Shown here: one piece after another, positions 26,817-33,971 of the stretch
Position numbering within the stretch: the first letter of the stretch is position 1
Layout of the letters: every line of letters begins with the position of its first letter
Notes under the pieces: model-generated
The model's database searches: none
The model's input: only the letters and a program-made list of their open reading frames with translations
What the model was told of the DNA's origin: nothing
Program-made: the position numbers and the translations under genes
DNA from: an uncultured Muribaculaceae bacterium
GTDB taxonomy: Bacteria; Bacteroidota; Bacteroidia; Bacteroidales; Muribaculaceae
DNA length: 61,021 bases
Direction of reading: 5' to 3'
Assembly (NCBI GenBank): GCA_902494515.1
Contig: CABUTS010000009.1
Coordinates: forward strand, 1 to 61,021

Positions 26817-27696
26817 GGCGTTCTTCGCAGATGTCGTTGAGGTCGTACTGGGTGAAGTACTGGTCGCTGACGGTACGCTGAGTGCCGCTGGCCCTGCCGC
26901 GCGCCTGCTTCTCGGCGAACTCCTGGCGCGACCTTACGGCGTAGTGGTTGATGCGGATGACATCCTGCTGAGGCTCCCGCTCGCGGAAGTTCTTCGTCAC
27001 CCGTTCGCCGTGGGAATCCAGGGTGTCGCCCGAGATTTTCGCTGCCTCGTGGCATCCGATCATCGTGAACACCCGGCGGGGGTTCACAATGCTTTTGACG
27101 TGGCGGTTCAGGTAATGCTCCGGAAGGGAATGGCACGTGAACCGTTGCATCACAGGCTCCGGGGATTTGGTTTTCAGGCCGCTGCTGCCGTAGACCAGCC
27201 AGTTGATTTCAACCGCCGGGGCGGACTCGAAGCGGGCCAGGAATTCCGGGATGTTCTTGTCCTTCAGCGGCACGATGAATTCGTCCAGATCTATGAAGGC
27301 AATCCAGCGGGCGTCGAAACGGTGGTGGGCCAGGCAGTCGTCGTATGCAGCCAGCTGCATCCGGTGTCCGGGCCAGTCGGTCAGCTCCACCAGTCCGGAC
27401 TCGATATATGGCCGGAGAACCTCACGGGTGCAGTCGGTACTGCCGTTGTCGTAGATATAGAACTTGTCGATGCCGTTGTCCCGGTGCCATTCGACCCATT
27501 CCCTGAAGTATGGCCCTTCGTCCTTGGCGATGGCGCATACCGCAAGATAATATGTCGGTTCCGAGGTCTCGCGCCTGATTCTTTTCTTCAGCCTGAGCGA
27601 ATTGAGCACTCCATATCTGAGAATCCCGCGCCATCTGTTCCTGGTCATCTTTACAGGAATCAGACCGGCTATTATTTCGGCTGCAACTTTGTTCAT
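26812..27696 (-). CDS. GT92-like glycosyltransferase
   Basis: The 294-residue protein has the GT92 pattern: AVCAIAKDEGPYFREWVEWH, a first-strand YIYDNGSTD, and the metal motif IAFIDLDEFI, followed by VEINWLVYGSSG and HYLNRHVKSIVNP. The family includes beta-1,4-galactosyltransferases in animals and many bacterial polysaccharide enzymes. A galactosyl role would suit the galactofuranose theme but is not shown. It follows the second Stealth gene; its start codon abuts three 16-bp repeats. Confidence 0.85.
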   Translation of the reverse strand: MNKVAAEIIAGLIPVKMTRNRWRGILRYGVLNSLRLKKRIRRETSEPTYYLAVCAIAKDEGPYFREWVEWHRDNGIDKFYIYDNGSTDCTREVLRPYIESGLVELTDWPGHRMQLAAYDDCLAHHRFDARWIAFIDLDEFIVPLKDKNIPEFLARFESAPAVEINWLVYGSSGLKTKSPEPVMQRFTCHSLPEHYLNRHVKSIVNPRRVFTMIGCHEAAKISGDTLDSHGERVTKNFREREPQQDVIRINHYAVRSRQEFAEKQARGRASGTQRTVSDQYFTQYDLNDICEERP

Positions 27697-27744
27697 GTTG
27701 AAGATGAGTCTGGTTGAAGAGGAATCTGGTTGAAGATGAGTCTG
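27697..27744. repeat. Three tandem 16-bp repeats abutting the GT92 start
   Basis: GTTGAAGATGAGTCTG, GTTGAAGAGGAATCTG, GTTGAAGATGAGTCTG at 27697, 27713 and 27729. On the coding strand the last unit ends directly at the ATG, so the repeats occupy the ribosome-binding region. Confidence 0.85.
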
Positions 27745-27773
27745 GATGTTTACAGTCAGCTTGGGGGAGTGAG

Positions 27774-28766
27774 CTAAATCTCGAAACCGGATTTTTCCGG
27801 GAGGATTGACTGAAAAGCCTCCCGTATATTATCCATTACAACGTCGTAGTGGCGAATGTTTACGTTGTCGTTCAGACAAATCAGGGAATAGGACTGGTTG
27901 CGTATGGCCTTGACCGCCTGTTTGGGCCGGATAAGAAGCGGGAACATCTTGGTGTTGGCGTAGGTGTTGTAGGGGGTGAAGTTCCCGCGGCATATCTGCC
28001 ACATGCGGAAAAGTTCCGGCGTGTAGTCGCTGAGAGCGCGGAATCTGTTGACCGAAGTCTCGGTCAGTTCCTTGCCGGCGAAGTCCCAGACCTCTTCAAA
28101 GGTCGACTTCAGATAGGGCTGGGCGTTGTGGGGAACGCGGAGCGTTATGAACCGGTTATACGGCTTGAGCAGATAGTTCCAGCGGGCCTTGAAACCGTAG
28201 TCGGGACAGAACCATTTGTCGTGGTGCTCGGCCATGACGGTTTTCTTGTCGAAGCGGCGGTTTATGATCTCAACGTTGTTCTTGATGCGGTGATACCACT
28301 GCGACCATGCGGGGTTGTAGTCGAACACCGCGATGTCACACGGAAGGCCGTCGCGGAAGAATCGCTCCTCCGTGATGTGATTTATGATATAGAAATCATC
28401 GTTGAAATATACAAAACGGTCCGACAGCCCCTCAATGCGGTGCATATACCGCTCGATTACTACCGAATTGTAGGTCGGCAGGAATTCTCCGGGGATGAAG
28501 TCCTCATGATTCACAAGGTGGATTTTAGGGTTGTTTACGTTCATCCATTCCGGAACCTGGCCGGCAGAGACAAAATGTATCTTGCGCACCCACGGAGCAA
28601 ATTTCTCCACTCCGCGGAACCAGTATTTCAGGAAGCCGTTGTCGCGAAACCGGGCATCGGAGACTCCGTTTTTGGAGTTCCCCTTCTCTCCTGCGAATTT
28701 GAAAAACTTCTCCTTCCAGGCCGGATCGTTCATATCAACCCATGTGATAACAAAATCGATATCCAT
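27774..28766 (-). CDS. Stealth-family sugar phosphotransferase (2)
   Basis: The 330-residue paralogue of 24984-25916 has CR1 DIDFVITWVDMNDPAW, CR2 FLKYWFRGVEKFAPWVR with KIHFVSAGQVP, CR3 YNSVVIERYMHRIEGL with YFNDDFY, and a CR4-like end (SLICLNDN). It should transfer a sugar phosphate to the growing surface glycan. Two Stealth enzymes in one operon suggest two phosphodiester linkages per repeat, or main-chain and side-chain roles. The upstream acyltransferase gene ends 15 bp before it. Confidence 0.88.
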   Translation of the reverse strand: MDIDFVITWVDMNDPAWKEKFFKFAGEKGNSKNGVSDARFRDNGFLKYWFRGVEKFAPWVRKIHFVSAGQVPEWMNVNNPKIHLVNHEDFIPGEFLPTYNSVVIERYMHRIEGLSDRFVYFNDDFYIINHITEERFFRDGLPCDIAVFDYNPAWSQWYHRIKNNVEIINRRFDKKTVMAEHHDKWFCPDYGFKARWNYLLKPYNRFITLRVPHNAQPYLKSTFEEVWDFAGKELTETSVNRFRALSDYTPELFRMWQICRGNFTPYNTYANTKMFPLLIRPKQAVKAIRNQSYSLICLNDNVNIRHYDVVMDNIREAFQSILPEKSGFEI

Positions 28767-28781
28767 GTTGTGTCAGTGTCT

Positions 28782-29654
28782 TTATTTTTCAGCGTACTTA
28801 AAGCGGTTGTGGGTCCAGAGATACAGCTCGGGAGCCTTGCGGATCTCCTCTTCCAGACGTTTGAAGTACAGGTCGGTGAGTTCAAAGTCGGGCAGGGCCT
28901 TGGGATTATCGTGCAGCACCGAGAACTCACATTCGTAGTACCCGCGTCTGACGCGCCGCACGCTCAGAAACAGAGCTTCATAACCGAAGTGCTTTATAGC
29001 TTTTTCGGTGCCGGTCAGGACAGGTACATGATGGTTCATAAAATCAACAAAATATTTCGCATCTTTACGTTTGGGCGACTGGTCGGCGATGAAACCGATA
29101 ATCCGGGGAGTGCCGTCGGAGGCACCCTCGGCCATGAAACGGGCGGTGTGGCGCATCTCCACACACACCGAGCCGGTGCGCTGGCGCATCTTCATCATGA
29201 TCTCATTCATGTATCTGTTGCGCAGTTTCCGGTATATCTGGGCGGCGATGGCGCGCTTGTCGAGCCAGAGGCTCATCGTGGAAATCCACTCCCAGTTGCC
29301 GAAATGACCCAGGAATATGCTGACTGAACGTCCTTCGGCAAGAAATCCGTTCGGGAGGTCGATATTCGTGAACTTCATGCGCTTCATAAGCTCGTCGGCC
29401 GACATATCCAGTGTCTTGCAGCTCTCCAGCGCCATGTCAATGAAGAAGCGGTAGAACTTCTTCTCGACAGCTACGATTTCCTTCCTGTTCTTGTCCGGGA
29501 ACGATTCCGTGAGATTCTTCCGTACAATCTTCCGCCGGTATCTTATGATATAATAAAACAGCGGGAATAGAATATCGGAAACGATATAAAGCAGTCTGAA
29601 AGGCATATAGGAAATAAGCCGTAAAACTGCATAATATAGTCTGGAACCAATCAT
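28782..29654 (-). CDS. Lipid A-type lysophospholipid acyltransferase (LpxL/HtrB family)
   Basis: The 290-residue membrane-associated protein has an N-terminal hydrophobic region (about residues 8-40) and the acyltransferase motif LGHFGNWEW (His117, Glu122), then GFIADQSPKR, which corresponds to the second conserved block of the LpxL/HtrB family. Members add secondary acyl chains to lipid A at the inner membrane. As first gene of the surface-glycan operon it links the glycosyltransferases to a lipid-anchored product such as LPS, which is inference. Confidence 0.87.
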   Translation of the reverse strand: MIGSRLYYAVLRLISYMPFRLLYIVSDILFPLFYYIIRYRRKIVRKNLTESFPDKNRKEIVAVEKKFYRFFIDMALESCKTLDMSADELMKRMKFTNIDLPNGFLAEGRSVSIFLGHFGNWEWISTMSLWLDKRAIAAQIYRKLRNRYMNEIMMKMRQRTGSVCVEMRHTARFMAEGASDGTPRIIGFIADQSPKRKDAKYFVDFMNHHVPVLTGTEKAIKHFGYEALFLSVRRVRRGYYECEFSVLHDNPKALPDFELTDLYFKRLEEEIRKAPELYLWTHNRFKYAEK

Positions 29655-29718
29655 TCCGTTGTTTTCAAGTGCTTAAGTTCAGAGTTTAAGAAATCCCTGC
29701 ATGTTAAGGTTCAAAACG

Positions 29719-29773
29719 TGCAGAGACTATATGGCATGCAAAAGTACGAATTAAATTTGATATGCAGAGACTT
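29719..29773 (-). promoter_or_regulatory. Promoter of the surface-glycan operon, flanked by direct repeats
   Basis: Minus-strand -7 box TACTTTTG (29746-29739) lies between two copies of TGCAGAGACT (29719-29728 and 29763-29772), 44 bp apart. No TTTG is at the standard -33 distance. Confidence 0.5.
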
Positions 29774-29795
29774 TACAACAAATTTTTTTAAGCGG

Positions 29796-29820
29796 CCGCC
29801 GATAATGGCGCCGATAATGC
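29796..29820. repeat. 12-bp tandem repeat
   Basis: CGCCGATAATGG followed by CGCCGATAATGC, in the spacer between the surface-glycan operon promoter and the esterase terminator. Confidence 0.6.
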
Positions 29821-29846
29821 CGGAAATTGAATGGCGGAAACAAGAA

Positions 29847-29874
29847 CAGGGACGCGCCCCGGGGCGCGTCCCTG
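29847..29874 (-). terminator. Perfect palindromic terminator of the esterase operon
   Basis: CAGGGACGCGCCCC (29847-29860) is exactly complementary to the next 14 bases with no loop in the symmetric reading. It lies 20 bp past the acetylesterase stop and is followed on the minus strand by TTCTTGTTT. Confidence 0.8.
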
Positions 29875-29894
29875 TATGATAATCCGACCATTGT

Positions 29895-30686
29895 TCAGAA
29901 GGAGCGGAGCCAGGCGGTTAGCTCGGTGAGCATCTCGCGGTGGTAGGGAAAGGTCGGGCGGATGCCGAAGCCGTGGCCGCCGGTGGGGTAGACGTGCAGG
30001 GCGCACTCGTTGCCGGCTTTCTGCATGGCCGAGTAGTAGGCGATGCCGTTGTAGACCGGAGGAACCGCTTTGTCGTCGCCGGTCATGATGAGGATTGTGC
30101 GCGGGGTGACACCTGGTTTCACGGCATTGTAGTTGGAGAATTCCTCCACAAGCTGCCGGTTGGTAAGCCGTTCATCGCCAAGGAATTGCTCGCAGGAGCC
30201 GCCGTTCGATACCTTTTCGTCCATCGAGATTACGGGGTAGATGAGTATCGCGAAGTCGGGGCGCGCGGAATCGTCGGCATGGGTGCTGACGGTGGATGCA
30301 AGGTGGCCGCCGGCCGAGAATCCCATGATTCCGACGTCATGGGGATTTACGCCCCACACAGCGGCGCTGTCGCGGACGGTCCGCATCGCCTTGAAGGCGT
30401 CGCCCATCGGGATGGTGCGGTCGCCGTGAGGCATCCGGTATTGCAGAATAAAGAACGCAATGCCCTGATCGGTGAAGTATTCCGCCCAGTCGTGACCCTC
30501 GTGCCCCATAGCCAGATGGCCGTAGCCACCCCCGGGGCAGTCCACAACGGCGCGCCCTGTGGGGTTGTCGGGGAGGTAGCAGTGTAGCTTGCATTGGCCG
30601 TCGTCGGAGAGGTTCACCTCAAAATGCCGGGCAGAGAGGCTTGTGGCGAAACCGAGTATGGCGAGCAAAATCAATAGCTTTCTCAT
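29895..30686 (-). CDS. Secreted alpha/beta-hydrolase (acetylesterase, BD-FAE-like)
   Basis: From Met at 30686 the protein is 263 residues: signal peptide MRKLLILLAILGFATSLSA, then PGGGYGHLA, nucleophile motif GFSAG (Ser124), MTGDDKAVPP and GGHGFG for the acid and histidine. It is the same length as the enzyme at 6691-7482 and shares its motif order, so the two are paralogues. It is last in an operon with two sialate O-acetylesterase-family enzymes, pointing to de-O-acetylation of a glycan. The longer frame from 30710 lacks a good start and is rejected. Confidence 0.87.
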   Translation of the reverse strand: MRKLLILLAILGFATSLSARHFEVNLSDDGQCKLHCYLPDNPTGRAVVDCPGGGYGHLAMGHEGHDWAEYFTDQGIAFFILQYRMPHGDRTIPMGDAFKAMRTVRDSAAVWGVNPHDVGIMGFSAGGHLASTVSTHADDSARPDFAILIYPVISMDEKVSNGGSCEQFLGDERLTNRQLVEEFSNYNAVKPGVTPRTILIMTGDDKAVPPVYNGIAYYSAMQKAGNECALHVYPTGGHGFGIRPTFPYHREMLTELTAWLRSF

Positions 30687-30698
30687 GATTGTTGTTTC

Positions 30699-30730
30699 GG
30701 TGATTACCAAAGTTGGTGGTTACCAGGGTT
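30699..30730. repeat. 16-bp tandem duplication between esterase genes
   Basis: GGTGATTACCAAAGTT and GGTGGTTACCAGGGTT match at 13 of 16 positions. They lie between the stop of the sialate esterase at 30730 and the start at 30686. Confidence 0.6.
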
Positions 30731-32115
30731 TATTTCTCCCAGTTGTCAGTGCGGAACGACGACAGCGGCATGCCGAGGCTGTTGAACATACATCCTTTGG
30801 CATAGTTTACGAAGTCATAACGTGCTGCAACAGGCTTGGGCACGTCGGGGGAGGTCAGCTCCAGACCCTTCAGGTCCTTGGTGTAGCGCACCTTAGCGGG
30901 ATGGAACACGTGGTCTTCGCCGGCAATCTCGAAGCCGGTGATAGGCTGGCGGTAGGTGGTGAGCCCCTTGCCGGTGTTCTCGAATTTCACAATCAGCTTG
31001 TCGCCGTCAACCTCCATGCCTACGTACTTCGGACCCTCGACGCCCTCGACCTTCTTGCCGTAGGCTTTGCTGAGCGCGAGGTAGGCGAAGCGGTCGCCGA
31101 CAGGTTTCTTGTCCATCGGGTGAATCGTATTCTCGCGGCCGATGTCCATGAGCACAACCATGCCGCTGTTCGGCACGAGGTCAAGGCTCTGGAGCTGGGC
31201 TTCGCGCAGGAAGGCGGAGTTCTTCTTGTCGCCGTAGTTGTAGGGGGCAATCTGGGCGTAAAGGAAGGGGAATTCGCCGCAGTCCCAGTGGCTGCGCCAG
31301 TCGCGGACCATGTCGGGGAAGAGGGTGGTGTAGAGCTCCGGATAATCGGTGTTCGCTTCACCCTGATACCAGAGGCAACCCTTTATGCCATAGCCGACTA
31401 CGGGGTTGAGCATACCGTTGTAGAGACACGAGGCGTTCTGCACCCGTTTGTCGTCCTTATACTTTGCGGCTGCCTCGTTGCTCATCCATGCCTCGCAGCG
31501 CGAGCCGCCGTAGCTGGCATGAATCACTCCGATGGGAATTCCGGTCAGTTCATTGAGTTTGCGGGCGAAGAAATATGCTGCGGCGGAGAATTCCGGCACT
31601 GTCTCGCAGGAGGCTTCCTCCCATTTGCCGGTGCAGTCCTCGAGCGGTTCGCCTACAAGTTTGGCGCCGACGTTGAACATACGGATGTCGGGGTTCGCCG
31701 GGGAAAAGATGGCGTCCTGCGCCCCGATCACGGCATCGCCGTAGCGGCCGCTGACGCGCATATCCATGTTCGACTGGCCCGAGCAGACCCACACGTCGCC
31801 GATGAGCACATTGTTCAGCGAAATCCGGTCGCCGTCGCTGATTTCGATGTAGTATGGGCCGCCGTAGACCGGAGTGGCGATCTTTGTGCGCCACTTGCCG
31901 TCCTTGCCGGCGCTGACGGTGTAGGTTCTGTTATCCCAGGAGGGGGTGATGGTGACTTTCCCGCTCTTGCTGTCGGTGGAACCCCAGAGGGCAACCTCGC
32001 TTTGCTGCTGAAGCACCATGCCGTCGGAAAATACGGCGGGCATCTTTACTTCCGCTTCAGTGCTGAATGACAGTGCGCCGAGCACCGCCAGAGAGAATAT
32101 AGTTTTTATTTTCAT
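30730..32115 (-). CDS. Sialate O-acetylesterase family protein (1)
   Basis: The 461-residue secreted protein has a signal peptide, an N-terminal beta domain (MPAVFSDGMVLQQQSEVALWG) and an SGNH/SASA hydrolase domain with VWVCSGQSNMDM (Ser115), GCLWYQGEAN, and IHPMDKKPVGDR carrying the catalytic His. The family removes O-acetyl groups from sialic acids but in Bacteroidetes often acts on plant or other acetylated glycans. It ends FRTDNWEK, as does its neighbour (FRTDNWE), so the pair arose by duplication. Middle gene of a three-esterase operon. Confidence 0.92.
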   Translation of the reverse strand: MKIKTIFSLAVLGALSFSTEAEVKMPAVFSDGMVLQQQSEVALWGSTDSKSGKVTITPSWDNRTYTVSAGKDGKWRTKIATPVYGGPYYIEISDGDRISLNNVLIGDVWVCSGQSNMDMRVSGRYGDAVIGAQDAIFSPANPDIRMFNVGAKLVGEPLEDCTGKWEEASCETVPEFSAAAYFFARKLNELTGIPIGVIHASYGGSRCEAWMSNEAAAKYKDDKRVQNASCLYNGMLNPVVGYGIKGCLWYQGEANTDYPELYTTLFPDMVRDWRSHWDCGEFPFLYAQIAPYNYGDKKNSAFLREAQLQSLDLVPNSGMVVLMDIGRENTIHPMDKKPVGDRFAYLALSKAYGKKVEGVEGPKYVGMEVDGDKLIVKFENTGKGLTTYRQPITGFEIAGEDHVFHPAKVRYTKDLKGLELTSPDVPKPVAARYDFVNYAKGCMFNSLGMPLSSFRTDNWEK

Positions 32116-32156
32116 GATGATTTGATGCAGAATCTGATTTTGATTGAACGTATGAT

Positions 32157-32222
32157 GCAGATGTCGTTTACACCCGGTTGTCGGTCGTTTACTGCCGGTT
32201 GTCGGTCATTTACTCCCAGTTG
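32157..32222. repeat. Three tandem 21-bp copies of the esterase-2 gene tail
   Basis: On the coding strand ACCGACAACTGGGAGTAA (TDNWE and stop) is followed by two further copies of the form ACCGACAACCGG...TAA with period 21. Each copy retains a stop codon. They fill the gap before sialate O-acetylesterase 1. Confidence 0.85.
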
Positions 32223-33691
32223 TCGGTGCGGAAGGGGAGGAGGGGGAGACCCTGGATGTTGTAGACGCTGGGCTGCGGGGTGTTCTTGTAGCAGTAACGC
32301 ACGGCCACGGGGTTCGGCACATCCTTGCTCGACACGGCCAGACGGCAGCTCTTGGTCTCGATTTCGGCGAAGGCGGGATGGAACACATGGTCGTCGCCGG
32401 CAATCTCGAAGCCGGTGAGCGAGGTCCACATCGGGCACATGCCGTTGCCTACGTTCTTGGCGTTGATATAGATTTTGCCGTCCTTGATTTCCATAGAGTC
32501 ATAATAGGGGGTGGCATAACCGAAGCCCTCGAGACCGTAGGTCTGACCCAATGCCCACCATGCAAGACGCTGGCCTACAGCTTCCTTGTTGACGGGATGG
32601 ATGAAGTTGTGGTTGCCGATATCGATTGTCGAGGCCATGCCGCAGTTGGGAATCTCTTTCATGGCTTTCATCTGGGCCTCGCGCAGTTTGGCTGCCGATA
32701 TGCCGTCGGGACCCTCATAGTCATACGGGGCAATCTCCACGAAGTAGAAAGGCATCTTCTCGCCGCCACCCCAGCGGGTGCGCCAGTCCTTGACCATGGC
32801 GGCCATCAGCCGGTCGTAGATTTCGGCGTTGTTGCGGTTGCTCTCACCCTGATACCAGAGGAATCCTTTCACCGGGAATTTGGTGAAGGGGGCCACCTTG
32901 GCGTTGTAGAGAACGCAGGGGTCGTTGTGGGCGCTCTTCACCGGGGTTGCGGTATCGTCGAGGCTCGACAGGTCGTAATCCTTGAATTGCGAGATAGCCT
33001 CGCGGCTGATCCACGGCTCGATTTTAGAGCCTCCGAGCGACGAAACAATCACGCCGACGGGGACGTCGAGCACCTCCTGGAGATAGCGGGCGAAATAGTA
33101 TGCGGCGGCGCTGCAATGCGACACGTTCACCGGAGTGTTGGTGAGCCATTCCCCCTGACAGTCCTCCTGAGGAGTCTTGGACTGCTGGCGCACCCAGCGG
33201 CCATCCTTCGAGTCGCAGATAAACATACGTATGGGGGTGGAGGCTTTCGCCCTGGCGATCACATCGTTGCCCCCGTGGAGCGGCTGACGGTCGAAACCGC
33301 CCATCGGCATCTCCATGTTGGACTGGCCGGAGCAGAACCACACCTCGCCGACCATCACGTTGGTCAGGGTCAGCGGCTCGCCGTCGCTGATAGTTATTTC
33401 GTAAGGACCGCCGGCCTCGGGAGCCGGTATTTCAATCATCCATTTTCCGTCGGCGCCGACCGTGGTCTGGTATTTTTTACTGCTCCAGGAGCCGGTGACC
33501 TTCAGTTTGCTGTCGGGATCGGCTGTGCCCCACAGTTTCACGTCGTTCCCCTGCTGGAGCACCATGTTGCTGCCGAGAACTGAGGGGAGCGTCACCTTTG
33601 CGGATGACTCAGGGGCTGATACTGCCGCGAGCATCAGCATAGCCGCTGTTGCTTTGGCGGTCAGAGAAGCCAGAAATCGCTGTTTTTGCAT
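32210..33691 (-). CDS. Sialate O-acetylesterase family protein (2)
   Basis: The 493-residue paralogue of 30730-32115 has a signal peptide, the N-terminal beta domain (LPSVLGSNMVLQQGNDVKLWG), VWFCSGQSNMEMPM (Ser124), FLWYQGESNRN and FIHPVNKEAVGQR with the catalytic His. It should be periplasmic or surface-exposed and remove acetyl esters from a glycan. First gene of the operon; its promoter region carries half-sites related to those of the GH31 and susC operons, which suggests coordinated expression. Confidence 0.92.
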   Translation of the reverse strand: MQKQRFLASLTAKATAAMLMLAAVSAPESSAKVTLPSVLGSNMVLQQGNDVKLWGTADPDSKLKVTGSWSSKKYQTTVGADGKWMIEIPAPEAGGPYEITISDGEPLTLTNVMVGEVWFCSGQSNMEMPMGGFDRQPLHGGNDVIARAKASTPIRMFICDSKDGRWVRQQSKTPQEDCQGEWLTNTPVNVSHCSAAAYYFARYLQEVLDVPVGVIVSSLGGSKIEPWISREAISQFKDYDLSSLDDTATPVKSAHNDPCVLYNAKVAPFTKFPVKGFLWYQGESNRNNAEIYDRLMAAMVKDWRTRWGGGEKMPFYFVEIAPYDYEGPDGISAAKLREAQMKAMKEIPNCGMASTIDIGNHNFIHPVNKEAVGQRLAWWALGQTYGLEGFGYATPYYDSMEIKDGKIYINAKNVGNGMCPMWTSLTGFEIAGDDHVFHPAFAEIETKSCRLAVSSKDVPNPVAVRYCYKNTPQPSVYNIQGLPLLPFRTDNWE

Positions 33692-33732
33692 GATATTTAT
33701 GTTGTGTTAAAGAAATTTTTTTAAATTCTATA

Positions 33733-33830
33733 CAAAATTACATTGTTACAATTACTAAAACTATAAATTTCGCTGTAATAATGCGGTTAATTTTCACGGC
33801 AAGCCGTCATTTTCCCGCTTAATTTTACGG
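33733..33830 (-). promoter_or_regulatory. Promoter of the three-esterase operon with two half-sites
   Basis: Minus-strand -7 box TAATTTTG (33740-33733). At 33793 AAATTAACCG begins 53 bp upstream, and a second site AATTAAGCGGGAAAATGACG lies 37 bp further up. The sites also stand upstream of the divergent Kelch-SARP gene. Confidence 0.55.
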
Positions 33831-33932
33831 AAATGGATGATAACAGTTTATGCAAAGATTTGAGTATAAGAAAGTTAAATTTTTTAAAGCTAAACTTCGC
33901 GTGTCTGATTCACTTATTCAAAAAATTTTTAT

Positions 33933-33940
33933 TAACTTTG
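33933..33940 (+). promoter_or_regulatory. -7 box of the Kelch-SARP regulator gene
   Basis: TAACTTTG, 31 bp before the ATG at 33972. No TTTG at the -33 position. Confidence 0.5.
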
Positions 33941-33971
33941 TGGCGTCAAGTTTTAACGATGCTCCATTGCG

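Noticed and set aside
30730..33691. Reading the sialate O-acetylesterase genes as proof of sialic acid use
   Set aside because: No sialidase, sialic acid transporter or Nan pathway gene is in the window, and the family has wider deacetylase roles.
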